A stretch of 64,000 bases of DNA, taken from contig CM060883.1 of the NCBI GenBank assembly GCA_030762935.1, positions 33,875,501 through 33,939,500 of the forward strand. The letters run 5' to 3'. Made by a program: the position numbers and the translations under genes. Of this stretch, positions 1 to 12,571 are shown one piece after another. The notes below the pieces were generated by a model. It made no database searches and was not told the origin of the DNA. It saw only the letters and a program-made list of their open reading frames with translations. Source of the stretch: Hymenopus coronatus (Eukaryota > Arthropoda > Insecta > Mantodea > Hymenopodidae). Numbering within the stretch: position 1 is the first letter of the stretch; each line of letters starts with the position of its first letter.

Positions 1-529
1 CCAAGGATGCGCCACGAAGATTTACAAGGAAATTCCCCTACAGCGAACTACTCTTTAAAGGGATTTTTTCTCTCGAAAATGTTGATTTTCTGAAATTTTA
101 CCTGACAAATAAAATTATTTTGAATTTTCTGGGAATAGCCTCTGAAGACTACTTTATTATGGATAACTTTTACTGAATTTTGCCTAACTGCTAAACGTAA
201 GAGATGGACAAAAACTTACCACACAAAAAATGTAGAGCACTTTAAAACACACAATTTATGTTATACATATTTTTTCGTGGAGTTGATAGGAATTTGTCAA
301 CTCGTGTTCGTAGAAACAGAGGAACTTCAGTCACATAGCAATCATCTTTTGGCTATTACTTTAACCTATGGTACTCCTTTATTTCGCTTCTACTTACAAG
401 GAAGCAAGGGATAAGACTGTTTCTGGTACTTTTTTCTCGATTAGCATGAAGTAAATAAACGCATAAGCTTTCTAACAATAATTTGTTGCAGAGATGTAGA
501 GCAAGTCATGTGAAGGGAACATATAAGAT
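1..529 (-). mobile_element. HP860 repeat, cut by the window edge
   Basis: Minus-strand copy of the dominant family. It runs from the middle block (the GGTAGTT...CATGTAAAG region read in reverse) to the 5' end, where CTACATCTCTGCAACAAATT and the TTCACATGACT motif appear in reverse complement at about 480-528. The 3' hairpin would lie left of the window. No coding potential. Confidence 0.85.
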
Positions 530-1457
530 TTTTTGAGTTACCATGTATTTATGGTAAAGTCTCGGTATCGAATTATTAGGTGGAATGTAATAGCTTCATA
601 ACGTAATACACGCTGGCCACACGCGAAATGACTGCTTTGTCACTTGATGCCCCTGGGAAGTCCAGGGCTAGCTGCCACCCAAAAATGATTATCCTTTGGT
701 CGTCAAACCAAATACCGGTGCGGTGTATTCTACCACGATTCTCTGTTCCGTTATTTAATTTCTTTTCATGTTAAAGGTGTGTTTTCAGATTATACAGTGT
801 CGAGCAGATGGCGTCGTTGCTTGCGCTATGGGAAGAGTTCTTCCCGTTGCCGCTCGAGTGAGCTATCTAGCCTTTAAATGTCTGCGTCGCCCTCATGGAA
901 TTATTTTGTAATATTTCGTGGGTGTTCGAAATGGAAATTCTGCTCGTCTCTTTGGGCCTATCTTCCTGCGAGCACGTGACACATTTTCTTCATCACCTCC
1001 CTGTCTCTAGGAACAATTGATCCAGTTGTTGTTGCAGTTCCAATATCTTACATGCTAAATTCTATTACAGAGAAAGTAAAACTGAGTCAATAATTAATAG
1101 TTGCAGAGTATGCCAAATATAAAACATAATGGAGCACTCGGATAAATAAATGCAAACCAACTCTAATTATTTGGACCGCATTGCGAGAATCGATTGTCTG
1201 AAAAATGGCGGCTCTCTAACCTCGGCTGTTATGGTTATATCATGAAGTACATGTGTTTATGTACTTTCATTGTGAGCTAGCAGAATTAATCTAATACACA
1301 ATAAAATGCTAATTAGTGGTTGCCGAGTTGTTTATATCTAAATTTTGAAGATAAACTTATTACGTTTATGTAAATAAATATGTTTTTAATGACTGCACTG
1401 AATTAAATATGTGTTGTGTAAGCTGTTTTTAATATGGTTATACATTTGTATTATATA
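530..1457. other. No recognisable feature
   Basis: Mostly AT-rich sequence with one more GC-balanced part around 640-960. No long open frame, tRNA-like block, terminal repeat or poly(A)-tailed insertion was recognised. Confidence 0.4.
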
Positions 1458-2183
1458 TTATTGTTATTAAGATTATTCTTCCATCTATTTAATGCTAAAA
1501 CATTAGCAAACGGTCTTATTAGTTCATTTATAATTATATGGGAAATAAGGGAACACAGTAGGCTAAACCAACAGTCAAATGCTTTAAAATTTGGTTGCTA
1601 TGGGATTGAAATCCGTTTCTTTGCATGGCCAGGAGTTGACAGGTTCCCACATAAGAAAAAGTTTAAGTATTTTGAAAACTGAAATCAATAAACAGGAATA
1701 TCTCGCAAACGGCCACTCCACAAAAAAAAAAAAAAAAAAAAAAAAGTATATAACATAAATTGTGTGCTTTAACGTGCTCTACATTTTTTGTGTGGTAAGT
1801 TTTTGTCCATCCCTTACGGTTTAGCAGTTATGAAAAATTCCGTAAAATTTCTCCAGAATACATTAGTCTTCAGAGGCTTACCAGAACATCGTCAGGTAAA
1901 TATATTTAATACACAACATTTTAATCAAAATCGTTAGAGGTATTTTTGAGAAAATCAAATTTTTTGAAAAAAAATTCTATGTAAAGGGTAGTTGGGTGTG
2001 GGGAGAATTTTTCTAAAATACCAAGTTTGCTATTCAACGAACCTTTTTCCAAAAATGCTTATTTTTTGGATTAAGGGGGACACAAAACGTGTATTTCCGG
2101 TGAAATCTCAGTATAACATTTTTGGGGTCCATTACAATACCTTCTCTATACACTATGTACACAGTACGTGTAGAGAAAGTAAA
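1458..2183 (+). mobile_element. HP860 repeat, 5' diverged, with internal poly(A)
   Basis: Plus-strand copy, recognisable from the ATTATTGTTA/TTATTCTTC part onward. An A run of about 24 at 1722-1745 sits where other copies have only a few A after CTCCACGAAA. The CA tract is missing. The copy ends in the hairpin around 2150-2177 and GAGAAAGTAAA. Short open frames inside are not conserved among copies. Confidence 0.8.
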
Positions 2184-2314
2184 CATGCTTTTTTTGAGAT
2201 TCAGGACGACCGAAAACATGTATTTCCAGTGAAATCTCAGTATCGAATTTTTAGGTGCAATATAATAGCTTCTCTATTCTCTATGTACATAGTACCTATA
2301 GAGAAAGTAAAAAA
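2184..2314 (+). mobile_element. Extra HP860 3' terminal block
   Basis: A second copy of the last ~130 bp of the family (TTTTTTTGAGATTCAGG, GTATTTCCAGTGAAATCTC, hairpin, GAGAAAGTAAAA) follows directly after the first 3' end, so this element carries two 3' termini in tandem. Confidence 0.75.
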
Positions 2315-2510
2315 GAATGTATTGTTACAATGTATATGTCCCACTCTCAAGTTTACGGTGGGAGTTGGGAATGTCACCACAGCTGGGATGCGTAAACAGC
2401 ACGGAAGATGATGTAACAGGAATCTTCGGGAATGCTCCCTCTGAAACTTCGTTTCTACTACCTTCTAGAAGCTTCCAGAAAACTCTGTAACGAGATTTAG
2501 ACCCTATTAA

Positions 2511-3585
2511 ATCTGATGTGTCCCATTCACATGACTTTCTCTAAATCGCTGCAACAAATAATTGTTAAAAAAGTTATGCTTCTATTTACTTCATGCTAAT
2601 CGAGAAAAAATTAGCAGAAATAGACTTATTACTTGCTTCCTTGTACATAGAAGCGAAAAAAGAGAGCACCATAGGTTAAAGCGATAGTCAAAAGCTGGTT
2701 GCTATGTGACTGAAGTTACTTTGTTTGTATGAACAGGAGTTGACACATTCCTGTACGAGAAAAGTATAGGTTTTTCAAAGCTGAAAACAAAAGCAAGGGA
2801 TACCTCAAAAACAATGAACTCCACGACAAAAATGTATATGACATTAATGTGCTCAACGTTTTTTTGTGTGGTAAGTTTTTGTCCATCTCTTACGTTCAGC
2901 ATTTATGCAAACTTCCGTAACATTCATCCAGAATAAAGTAGTCTTCCAGAAAATTCAAGATATACATTTTATTTGTGAGGTAAATATCTTAATATAAGAT
3001 ATTTTAATCAAAATCTCTAGAGCCATATTAAGGAGAAAATCAAAATTTTTGAAAAAAGTCCATGTAAACGGTAGTTGGGGGTAGTGGGATTTTCTTGAAA
3101 ATTTTTGTGTCGCATCCTTGGAAGATATCGAACTTAAATACCAAGTTTGGTATCTACCAATCTTTTCGTGAATAAAGTAGTCTTCAGAGGCTATTCTCAG
3201 AAAATTCAAAATATATGTTTTATTTGTCAGGTAAATATATTTAATATATCATATTTTAATTAAAAGAGCTTTTAAGAAAACCCAAATTTTCGAAAAAAGT
3301 CCCATGTAAAGGGTAGTTGGGGGTGGACAGACTATCTTGAAGCTCTTCGTGTTGCATCCTTGCGTGATTCCGAACTTAAATACCGAGTTTGGTATTTAAC
3401 GGTCTTTTCGGTTTTGAGCTATGCTGTCCACACCCCCCCCACCAAAGGACTTTTTCCAAAAATGCCTCTTTTGTATTTAGGGGGACCCAAAGCATGTATT
3501 TCCAGTGAAATCTTGTTATCGAATTTTTGGGTGAAATGCAATACCTTCTCTATACACTAGGTACATAGAGTAGAGAAAGTAAAAA
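2511..3585 (+). mobile_element. HP860 repeat with internal tandem duplication
   Basis: Full-length plus copy starting ATCTGATGTGTCCCATTCAC and ending TAGAGAAAGTAAAAA. The part from AATAAAGTAGTCTTC to the ACCAAGTTTGGTAT region occurs twice (about 2932-3170 and 3171-3410), which explains the extra ~240 bp over the usual length. Confidence 0.85.
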
Positions 3586-4110
3586 TAGGACGAAGTGCAT
3601 ACTGATGGTGGTGTGAATTGTACTGAGTGGTAAAGTGTCAACTGTCTAACATTATGTGAACTATTTGGAGCAATGAATTTGAAGCTTTATTTGTAACTAA
3701 TTGTTAAGCCAATAAAGATATTTGTCATAAAGTCAATGTTCCTTTGGAATGAATGTACGATATTATTTTTATAAATGTTTTCCACTTCAAAATATGAGTT
3801 ATTTTCGCTATTCGTTCTTTTAAGTAAATGAATGCATTACTTGTAAATATTAATTTATTCAGAAATTACACTTAACTGTACGTTAAGTGTAGAAAACATC
3901 CTATGTTTTGAATTTAAGATTTCCCTATTTGGGTCTATTTTCAATGCACAAAATTTGTGTGTTTTACTTGCTTTTGTCAACAAATCCTCAGACTGATAAT
4001 AAATAACATTCTAATGGCAATTGTATTCAGTATTTTTATACAATAAATAAATCATATTACAAATTATATTAAGACCTTAGTGGTGTATAATTTAAATTAA
4101 TATATTTGTA
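3586..4110. other. No recognisable feature
   Basis: Very AT-rich, with no open frame or repeat match recognised. Confidence 0.4.
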
Positions 4111-5144
4111 TTACTTTCTCTAATGTGTATGTGCCATATACATAGTAGATAGAGAAGGTATTAAATTCTATCCAAAATTCGATAGCGAGGTTTCACCCGA
4201 AATATATTTTGAGAACCCCGGAATGCAAAAAGAACAACATTTTTAGAGAAAGGTTAGTGGTGTGTGTGGGATTATATTTTTTTTTGGTAGTGTTTAACGC
4301 CCGCTTTAACTACTTATGGCACCGCAGGTGGTGACACTGATGATACATGAATGATTATGGAGCACCAGTGGAATGCGATGGCGGGGGAAACCTGAGTGCC
4401 CGGAGAAAACCCGCCCCAGCGCCGCTTTGTCCACTATAAATCTCACATGCGGTCACTTGAGATCGAACCCGGGCCGTCTAGGTGAGAGGCGAGTGGTCTA
4501 ACCACTCGGCCACGGCGCGGCCTTGTGAGTATATGTGTGCACGTATGTGTGAACAGCATAAGTTGAATGAAAAATCCGTTAGGTACCAAACTTGGTTTAG
4601 TATCTCCCAGGGATACAACACGAAGATTTTCAAGAAAATCTCCCTCCCCCAAATTTTGATTCTGTGAAAACTTGCTCTTAATGCCTTTGATTAAAACACC
4701 ATATATTACCGATATTTTCATGACAAATAAAAAGCATATTCTGAATTTCCTAGGGATAGTCCCTGAAGTTCTCTTAATTCTAAATGACTTTGCATAACTG
4801 GTAATCCGTAAGAGATAGAAAAACTTTACTGCACAAAAAATGTAGATCTCGTTAAAACACACAATTTATATTGTTTACATTTTTGTTCTGAGCTAACAGT
4901 TCCCGAGATATTCATTGTATATTTGCTATAAACTTCTAAAGTAGTTATACGTTTCTGAGACAGGAAGTCGTCCGTATTTTTGTTTCACTCCTGGTCATTG
5001 CAGACAAGTGCATTTCAATGACAGTCTCATAGCACAGCTTTTAAAATATTTGACTGTCGCTTTTAGCATAGTGCATTCCATTAGTTTCCTGCTACTTATA
5101 AGGAACTAAGCAATAACATTCTGTTTTTGCTTATCTCGATTAGC
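4111..5144 (-). mobile_element. HP860 repeat split by a SINE
   Basis: Minus copy: hairpin end at 4111-4165, CA tract region broken by the SINE at 4276-4522, then the middle blocks and the 5' part up to TTATCTCGATTAGC. The true 5' end is missing; the next copy (plus) starts almost at once, giving a head-to-head pair. The TGACAGTCTCATAGCA variant places it near subfamily B. Confidence 0.8.
4276..4522 (-). mobile_element. SINE-1, tRNA-derived
   Basis: On the minus strand a tRNA-like head (A box TGGCCGAGTGGTTAGACC; B box GGGTTCGATC) is followed by a body with TTTTCTCCGGGC, CCCCCGCCATCGCATTCCAC and AAGCGGGCGTTAAACACTAC, ending in poly(A) (T run at 4276-4285). RNA polymerase III boxes A and B are the known internal promoter of such elements. 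It lies inside an HP860 copy, so it is younger than that copy. Confidence 0.9.
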
Positions 5145-5149
5145 AAAAA

Positions 5150-6002
5150 TCTTACGTTTCATTCACATGACTTTCTCTACATCTCTGCAACAAATTATGG
5201 TTAACAACCTTATGCTTCTATTTACTTCATGCTAATTGAGAAAAAATAGCAGAAATATTCTTATTACTTGCTTCCTTGTAGGTAGAAGCGAAATAAGGGA
5301 GTACCATAGGTTAAAGTGATATTCAAAAGCTGGTTGCTATGTAACTGAAGTTCCTTGTTTGTATGAACAGGAGTTGACCAATTCCTGTATAGAAAGGTAT
5401 ACGTTTTTTAAAGCTGAAACCAAAAACAAGGAATATCTCGAAAACGACCAACTCTACGAAAAAATGCATACAAAATAAACTATGTCTTTTAATGTCTTCT
5501 ACATTTTTTTGTGTGGTAAGTTTGTCTACATCTCTTACGGTTTAGCAGTTGTGAAAATACCGCAAAATTCATACAGAATAAAGTAGTTTTCAGAGGCTAT
5601 TCCCAGAAATTTCAAGATATACATTTTATTTGTCAGGTAAATATCTGTAATATACGATATTTTAATCAAAATCGTTACATCCATTTTTGAGAAAATCAAA
5701 AATTTCGAAAACAATTCCATGTAAAGGGTAGTTTGAGGTGGGGGGATTTTTCTCAAAATCTTCGTGTCGCATCCCTGGAAGATATTAGACTTAAATACCA
5801 AGTTTGGTACTTAAACGACTTTTCGTTTTTGAGTTATCGTGTTCATAGACACACACACGAACCTTTTTCTGAAAATGCTGTTTTTTGTTACAGAGGACCC
5901 TAAAACATATATTTCCGTGAAATCTCGGTATTGAGTTTTTGGGTGGAGTGCAATACCGTCTCTATACACTATGTACATATTACATGTAGAGAAAGTAAAA
6001 AA
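5150..6002 (+). mobile_element. HP860 repeat, near full length
   Basis: Starts TCTTACGTTTCATTCACATG and ends with the hairpin and GAGAAAGTAAAAAA. Short CA tract (ACACACACGAACC) at about 5850-5862. Belongs to subfamily A, with TTCCTTGTTTGTATGAACAG in the middle. Confidence 0.88.
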
Positions 6003-7008
6003 TAATATTTTGTACGAAGTTTGTAGAACAGCTAGAGAAAGTCATTGAATGCAACAATTCAAAGGATGTTTAACATCTACCATTCGTGCAATTAATGTAT
6101 AATTTATATCCAAAAGTTTCAATAACATTTGTAATGTCACAGCTCTCTTATTTTCATGCTCAAAAGTTGCTCACCTAATATAATACTCCGCAACTTCGAG
6201 GTATCGTTATTGCAAATCGATACGAGATGTTGTTTCCTTTCCAGTGTCAAGAGCAAATCTGTTCACCCCTGAGGACATCTAATGGACTTCCGATGCAGGA
6301 ACATACTCGCTGCATTATCTCAAATAATCTAATCACCCCTACACCTGATTAATTAACTAAATGACAGTTTAGCTCACGTAGCAGGGATGATGAGGGTGGG
6401 CAGTTAAATCCGTGCGGCTAAACAATTGCTGCGAACGGGGAGAGTATATGGACAACACAAACTACCCTCTAATGTTGCCTTTCTCGTGGCAAAAGATGAG
6501 CAGGGGCGGGAAAACCCAGGGGATTAAGTGAGCGAAAATCGCTTCCGACAAGCAGATGGGCGATGGCCTATACAGCGCATACCACAACCCTATCGAAACT
6601 GAGGGAGCGAACAGCGACACCTTTGTAATTACGTAACGTTGGACCTATACTCTTTGCTGTATTAGTGGAACATGTAGTTTATTTCTCTTCCCTGTGGGCG
6701 GAAAGCACCATCTATTACAGGACGTCCAATTCACCGAGCTGAAAGTATACGCACCGTGCACGCTACTCTGGTGGCGAGTTTGATTACTAACAAGAGGATA
6801 ACATAGACAGTGGAGTAAGAATATTAAACGTATGCTTAGATGTCAAGTGTCGAACTTGCTGAAAATGTAAATACTACAAGAAGGCGGAAAGGGACCAATA
6901 TCTGCTGTGTTGTAGCATGTAATAATACCTACAAGAATACTTCGCCAGCTATTGCCTTTTATTCTTTTCCCACGCGGAAAACACAAAGCAGTAATATATG
7001 CTTAAACA
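6003..7008. other. No recognisable feature
   Basis: More GC-balanced than its surroundings, especially 6280-6800. No long frame, tRNA-like box pair, or terminal repeats were seen. It could be unique host DNA. Confidence 0.35.
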
Positions 7009-7728
7009 TCTGATGTGTACCATTCACATGACTTTCTTTCTCTACATCTCTGTAACGAATTACTCTTAAAAAGCTTATACTTCTATTTACTTCATGTTAA
7101 TGAGACTAAAATAGCAGAAATAGTCGTATTACTTGGTTCCTTGTTGCTATGTTTGCTTTGTTCCTTGCTATGTCACTGAAGTCCCTTTGTTTGTATGGAA
7201 GCAGTTGACAAATTCCTATATGAGAAAAGTATAAGTCTTCATAGCAGAAACCAAAAAACAAGGAATGATTAAAAAACGATGACTCCACGAAAAAAAAAAT
7301 ATATAACATAAATTGTGTGTTTTAACGTGTTCTACAGTTTGTCAGGTAAATATCTTTAATATACGAAATTTTAATCAAAACCGTTAGAGCCATTTTTAAG
7401 AAAATCAACATTTTCGAAAAAAGTTCCATGTAAAGGGTAGTTTGGGGTGGGGGGATGTTTTCAAAATCTTCGTGTCGCATCCCTGGAAGATATTAAACTG
7501 AAACACCAAGTTTGGTATTTTACCGACTTTTCGTTTTTGAGCTATCGTGTTCACAGACACACGGGCACACTGACACACACACAAGGACCTTTTTCTGAAA
7601 ATGTTTTTTTTGGATATTGGGGACCCTAAAACATATATTTCCGGTGAAATCTCGGTATCGAATTTTTGGGTGGAGTGCAATACCTTCTCTGTACACTATG
7701 TACATAGTGCGTATAGAGAAAGTAAAAA
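7009..7728 (+). mobile_element. HP860 repeat with internal deletion
   Basis: Both ends are good (TCTGATGTGTACCATTCAC; GTATAGAGAAAGTAAAAA). About 110 bp are missing at 7335, where CGTGTTCTACAG runs straight into TTTGTCAGGTAAATATC. CA tract at 7550-7582. Confidence 0.88.
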
Positions 7729-8460
7729 TTAACTGCAACATGGATAATGTTAGAAATTAATGTTAAAGTTCTTTAATAAATAGAAACTCTAAATACTGTT
7801 AGCATTATGTTAAGCGACACATTATGGAAATAGTCTGTCAATTGTTAGTATTACTTTTATTTTTATTATTAATATTTATGTACGTATTGTCATGTACATA
7901 TTACTATTCATACTTTATATTTTATTTCCAGTCCTGAGGGATCATCGTGAGAACCAAAACCTGCAACAAAAATTTGCACCATTCACTTCATCGGAAATAA
8001 AAGGTTCGGAACATCCCCACAGTTCAGCATATGTTCCCAGTATATTTTCAGATGTGTAAAAAAAAAAAAATGATCTTTTGAGACAGCATTTTCAGTCAAA
8101 TGTATGCACTTTATAGGCAGAAAACTTCAAATATTACCTACATCGCACATGGCTTCGGCTTCTCTCTATCCTCCTAATAAGTACAAAACATGACACGGAG
8201 TGGCGCCACCAGTACGATTTTCTGGTCCGTGCACGGTGCCTATACTAAGCCGTAACGATGAATCTGAGCTACTTTGTAAAACTACCATTCTGTTGCGATA
8301 ATTCTGAGAGCACGTCTGAATCGAAAATTAACAGGTGACAAAAAGTAGTGAATTTCCGACTCTCATGTTCTCACTTTATTCAATTACCAAATATGATGTC
8401 AGGGAAGATAGATCCTCTATAGCAGGCTGTTAAGAACACTATTAGGAATAAATAAAACTT
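7729..8460. other. No recognisable feature
   Basis: AT-rich, with an A run at about 8060-8070. No coding or repeat signature was recognised. Confidence 0.35.
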
Positions 8461-9285
8461 TTATGTGACTTTCTCTACATCTCTGCAACAAACTATTGTT
8501 TAAAAGCTTATACTTCTTTTTACTTCATGCTAATCGAGAAAAAGTCATTTTACTTGCTTCCATGCAAGCAGAAGGGAAATAAGGGAGTAGAATAGGCTAA
8601 AGTATTAGAATAAAGCTGGTTGCTATGTGACTGGAGTTCCTTTATTTCTATGGACAGGAGCGACCAAATTCCCGTACGAGAAAAGTTTTTTAAAGCTGAA
8701 ATTAATAACAAGGAATATCGATCCACTCCACGAAAAAATGTTTATAACATATCATAAATTTTAACAAGCTCTACATTTTCTGCTAAGTTTTTGTCTATTT
8801 CTTATGGTTTGCCGGTGATACAAAATTCCATAAAATTCATCCAGAATAAAGTAGTCTTCAGAGGCTATTTCCAGAAAATTGAAGATATACATTTTGTTTT
8901 TCAGGCAGATATCTTAAATATACGATATTTTAATCAAAATCTTTAGAGCTATTTTTGAGAAAATGAAAGTTTTCGAAACATTTGCATGGAAAGAGTAGTT
9001 GGGGATGAGGGGAATTTCTTGAAAATCTTCGTGTCGCATCCTTGGAAGATACTGAACTTAAATACCAAGTTTGGTATTTAACGGACTTTTGTTTTTGAGC
9101 TATTCTGTTCACAGACACACACACACACGCACACGCACACGCACACACAAGGACCTTGATGCAAACATTATTTTTGGATCCAGGAAGACCCAAAACATGT
9201 ATTTCCGTTGAAATCTCGATATCGAGGGTGCATTACAATACCTTCTCTATAAAGTATGTAAATGTACGTGTGGAGAAAGTAAAAG
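8461..9285 (+). mobile_element. HP860 repeat
   Basis: Plus copy starting within TTATGTGACTTTCTCTAC, so the first ~20 bp are lost or diverged. CA tract at 9114-9148 mixes CA with CG-containing units. The hairpin is eroded (TAAAGTATGTAAATGTACGTG) but GTGGAGAAAGTAAAAG remains. Confidence 0.85.
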
Positions 9286-9787
9286 TCATATCTGTTTCAT
9301 GCTGTAGAAACCCAAATATTTTCATGTGCTTAATTAACATGACTGTCTCTACCCATTCTTCTATAAGCTAATGTTACAAAAGTTTGCTCTTCTATTTAGA
9401 ATTTAAAATTAGCCCATATAATTCCTCGAGGATAAGGGTCTCTTGGTTGGCAAGATAGCTGTTATGGTGAACCTGCTTAGCTAGTTAAGGAAGGATCCTC
9501 ATTCCTCTTTTAGTTTTTCTACCAATAGTTTCTAACTCGCGTCGGACCTTAGCCTTTACAGTCAGTCAGTCCCAAAGTGGAGCTCCCATCTCCTCTTCTG
9601 TCGTCCTAGTTTTCTGTGACTTTTTCGTCCCAAGCTGTTATTTTATGTGCCCATCTGTATAGTTCATTCTCATGATGTGGCCTTCCCATCTCCATTTGAA
9701 GTGAGTGACTGATGTTGCCTGTCATCTTATCCAGGGCTTCATTTTGGATTCTATTTATTTTCGTTTGACACGTCTCTAATATGTTTT
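9286..9787. other. No recognisable feature
   Basis: Mixed-composition sequence with no open frame or repeat match that could be supported. Confidence 0.35.
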
Positions 9788-10281
9788 CTTTCTCTAGAAA
9801 GCATGTCTAATGCACATAGTAGATAGAGAAGGTATTCAAGATTTCACCGGAAATACATATTTTGAGACCCACTGAATACAAATGTTTTTAGAAAATCGTC
9901 CGTGCGTGTATGTGCTGTCGCGGGCAGCATAGCAGACAAAACAAAACGCCGGTTAAATACCAAAACGTGTGTATGCCATGTTTTAAGATGTTTCTTGACA
10001 ACCTAAATGTATAGCTTGAATTTCCTTTCATTTTGGATCACGTTTGTATCACTTTTAAACCGAAGAGATAGACCAAGAATTACTCCACAAAAATTCTCAT
10101 TAAAACACACAATTTGATTATTGCTTTATTCCCTTGTTTCGTTTCTGCTTGCAAGGAAGCAAATAATAAGACAAGTTCTGTTAATGTTTATCTCGATTAG
10201 CATAGCATAGTAAAATAATCTTTTGGAAGGAAGGTTTGCTTATGGAACAGCTCGAGAAAGTCATGTGAATGGAACACATAT
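9788..10281 (-). mobile_element. HP860 repeat, degraded and internally deleted
   Basis: Minus copy. The terminal block with GATAGAGAAGGTATTC and TTTCACCGGAAATACAT starts it. Most of the middle is lost or strongly diverged, and the 5' part ends with GTCATGTGAATGGAACACAT in reverse orientation. One of the oldest copies. Confidence 0.65.
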
Positions 10282-12216
10282 TTTTATTTTTGTTCTATTA
10301 ATGAATATGTTTGAGCTCCAGATAGGAGAGCCTTTCCATTACGCATTTGCTTAGTTGATAGAATTACATTATTACCAAAATAGGTGTGTTTGTTCACAAC
10401 TTGTAGTTCACTTTTATACTATCTATTCGACTCCTTTGCGCGTGACGCGTTGTAGCTTCGGTTTTTATACTTTTATAGTTAGTCCAGTACTACTTACATC
10501 AATTTTGTATTAGGGGTTTAGTTCGTTTTTGCCTCCTTGTCTACATGGATAGTTCCTGTGTTCCTCGTCTCAATCCACTTACTTCATAAATTAAACAAAT
10601 GCCTTCGAAATGTTTTATTAAACATTTCGTTTGTAGAGAGAGCACCTTAACTCACGTTTAATAGAAACAAATGTTAGAAAGGATAATGCTTTAGGAAATA
10701 AGAACAACGCTCTGGAAGACACACATCAAAGTAGAACATTGTTAATGAGCCTTTAGTATGTTGTGCACACGAAGATTTACAATAGGTGGTACGCGAGACG
10801 TTTTAACAAAACTATAAATATATCTACTCCATTTATCCAAATGCGATCATCTGATCGTGATTAGTTCAATAATTTTACAATAACTGTCATGAAATGTTTC
10901 ATTGCTTTAATGAATCCAGTATTTATAGAATAATAAATGTATTATATTTATATTCTTCTTTAGATTTGTTATCTAACTTATGGATCCTCTTTAATATTCA
11001 AACTTTATTATTATTGCTTCAGCTGAGTTGTGGTTAAGATCGAGCAAGTATCTCTATGCAGGACCTGATTGGTGAAAGAATCTTTTTGGAAAACGTACAC
11101 GAGTTCTAGTTTTGAATTGAATAACAATTATAATTGAAATTGTAGAAATGATTTAACACTTGAATTTTGATAACATCGTCCAAACTGAAGTTGTAACCCT
11201 GTTATCTTCTTGTCATGCTCTGAGCGTTGTTTAAACCTTTATTAAGTTAAACTTACAAGTGGAATTTTTAAGTTTTTGTCTCTCACATGTCTACGTCAGC
11301 TGTTATGCGTAACTCTCGTAGATTAATCTCAGGAACTGGGGCCTTTTCTTTGGCATGTTTTGTAGCGATATATTTCTTAGCCAATCGCTATGTTTTTAGC
11401 ATTCACTTTAGGTGCTTAACCTCACGCCAACTTTGTAATTTCTAAAAGTATCACAACGAGCTTACACGTTGCTTTAAGCTCAAGGTCTGCATCTTTTGTG
11501 CTTCGCTCAACACTCTGAATTCACATTGTTTGAAATACTTCGTAAGGATTTCTCTTTACCTATAGTTTCAGCTGTAGCACTGTGGTTTCTACACAGAATC
11601 TTAACTGTGAATTTTCTTCAACATGTACATCTAATTAATTCTCAACGTCTTCAATTTTCACAACTGTGTCCTGAGTCTCCTTTGACATAATCCTCTTCCT
11701 CCATTCATCAGACGACTTTTCCCCTCAATTAAATTGTGTTCTTAGCTCAGGAAAAAGATTGCCAATATAAGTAAATAAATAACAGAACAGAAGTAACTGA
11801 CCACAGACATGAGCTAGGAAGCGACTAAGGCCAAACGCAGACAGAAAATGGAAAATGAAAACAAGATAATGCAAGTAAGAAACGTCGTCGTCCGTTGAAT
11901 CAATCGAGTGATGACTTCTGCCAATTGAAATTGAAGAACGAGAAGATGATAACACTCCTTGTGGACTTTGCAGTCTGAATATTTATTCATCAAGACTGGA
12001 TAAAATAATTGGATGCAAAGTGCAAAAAATGTTTACTTGTGGTAAATACTTATCATTTGACCGTGAAATATACTACAATGTAGGGCATAACCTGATTGTT
12101 TTTAAACCAATTCGAACACTATGTGGTTGTTCAAACATATATTATCTTAATGCAATGTACACATTGACATAGTGTTTCAGATGAGAAGATTCACTGATGA
12201 TGTGATTTCTTCTTTC
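10282..12216. other. Start of the HP860-free interval; nothing recognised
   Basis: About 1.9 kb of AT-rich DNA. Only short frames under 80 residues, without recognisable domains. No tRNA-like boxes, poly(A)-tailed insertions or inverted ends were identified. Confidence 0.35.
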
Positions 12217-12571
12217 AGGTTGATACCACAGTAGTTGACAGTTGTGGTTATGGTCCAACAATACACTACTTCCAGTTCAGTTTCGTGGAGCGCTGGCCTG
12301 TACCAGAGGATATTCATTCAGTAGAAACGTTTATAATAACAAACTGAGCTATAGCTGTTCAGCGGGAATTCAGGGAGCATTCCAATGGAGACAACGCTTC
12401 CTCCAGGAATACTGTGTTATTTTGAGTTAAAAAATGACATCAACGTTCTGTACGAACTGAGTTTGCTCTGATAAACGTTTCTGCTGAATGAATACTCTGT
12501 GGTACAGGCCAACACTTCACACAATTGAACTGCCAGGCTATAACCACAACTGTCGCCTGTGTTGCCAACCT
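12217..12571. repeat. Foldback element with mariner-like ends
   Basis: Two diverged inverted arms of about 115-130 bp (12217-~12347 and ~12455-12571) around a ~105-bp spacer. The arms share ACAGTTGTGGTTAT, GGCCTGTACCA, GAATGAATA and GAAACGTTTAT in opposite orientation. On the minus strand the outer end reads TTAGGTTGGCAACACAG, which resembles mariner-type terminal repeats (TTAGGTTGGCAAC...). No clean TA duplication is visible. Probably an old non-autonomous mariner-related element; a chance foldback is excluded by arm length. Confidence 0.6.

Noticed and set aside
1992..2411. A 139-residue open frame on the plus strand
   Set aside because: It runs through two HP860 3' ends and their hairpins; other copies do not keep the frame.
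4443..4862. A 139-residue minus frame
   Set aside because: It joins a SINE head to an HP860 middle block across their junction, with no domain.
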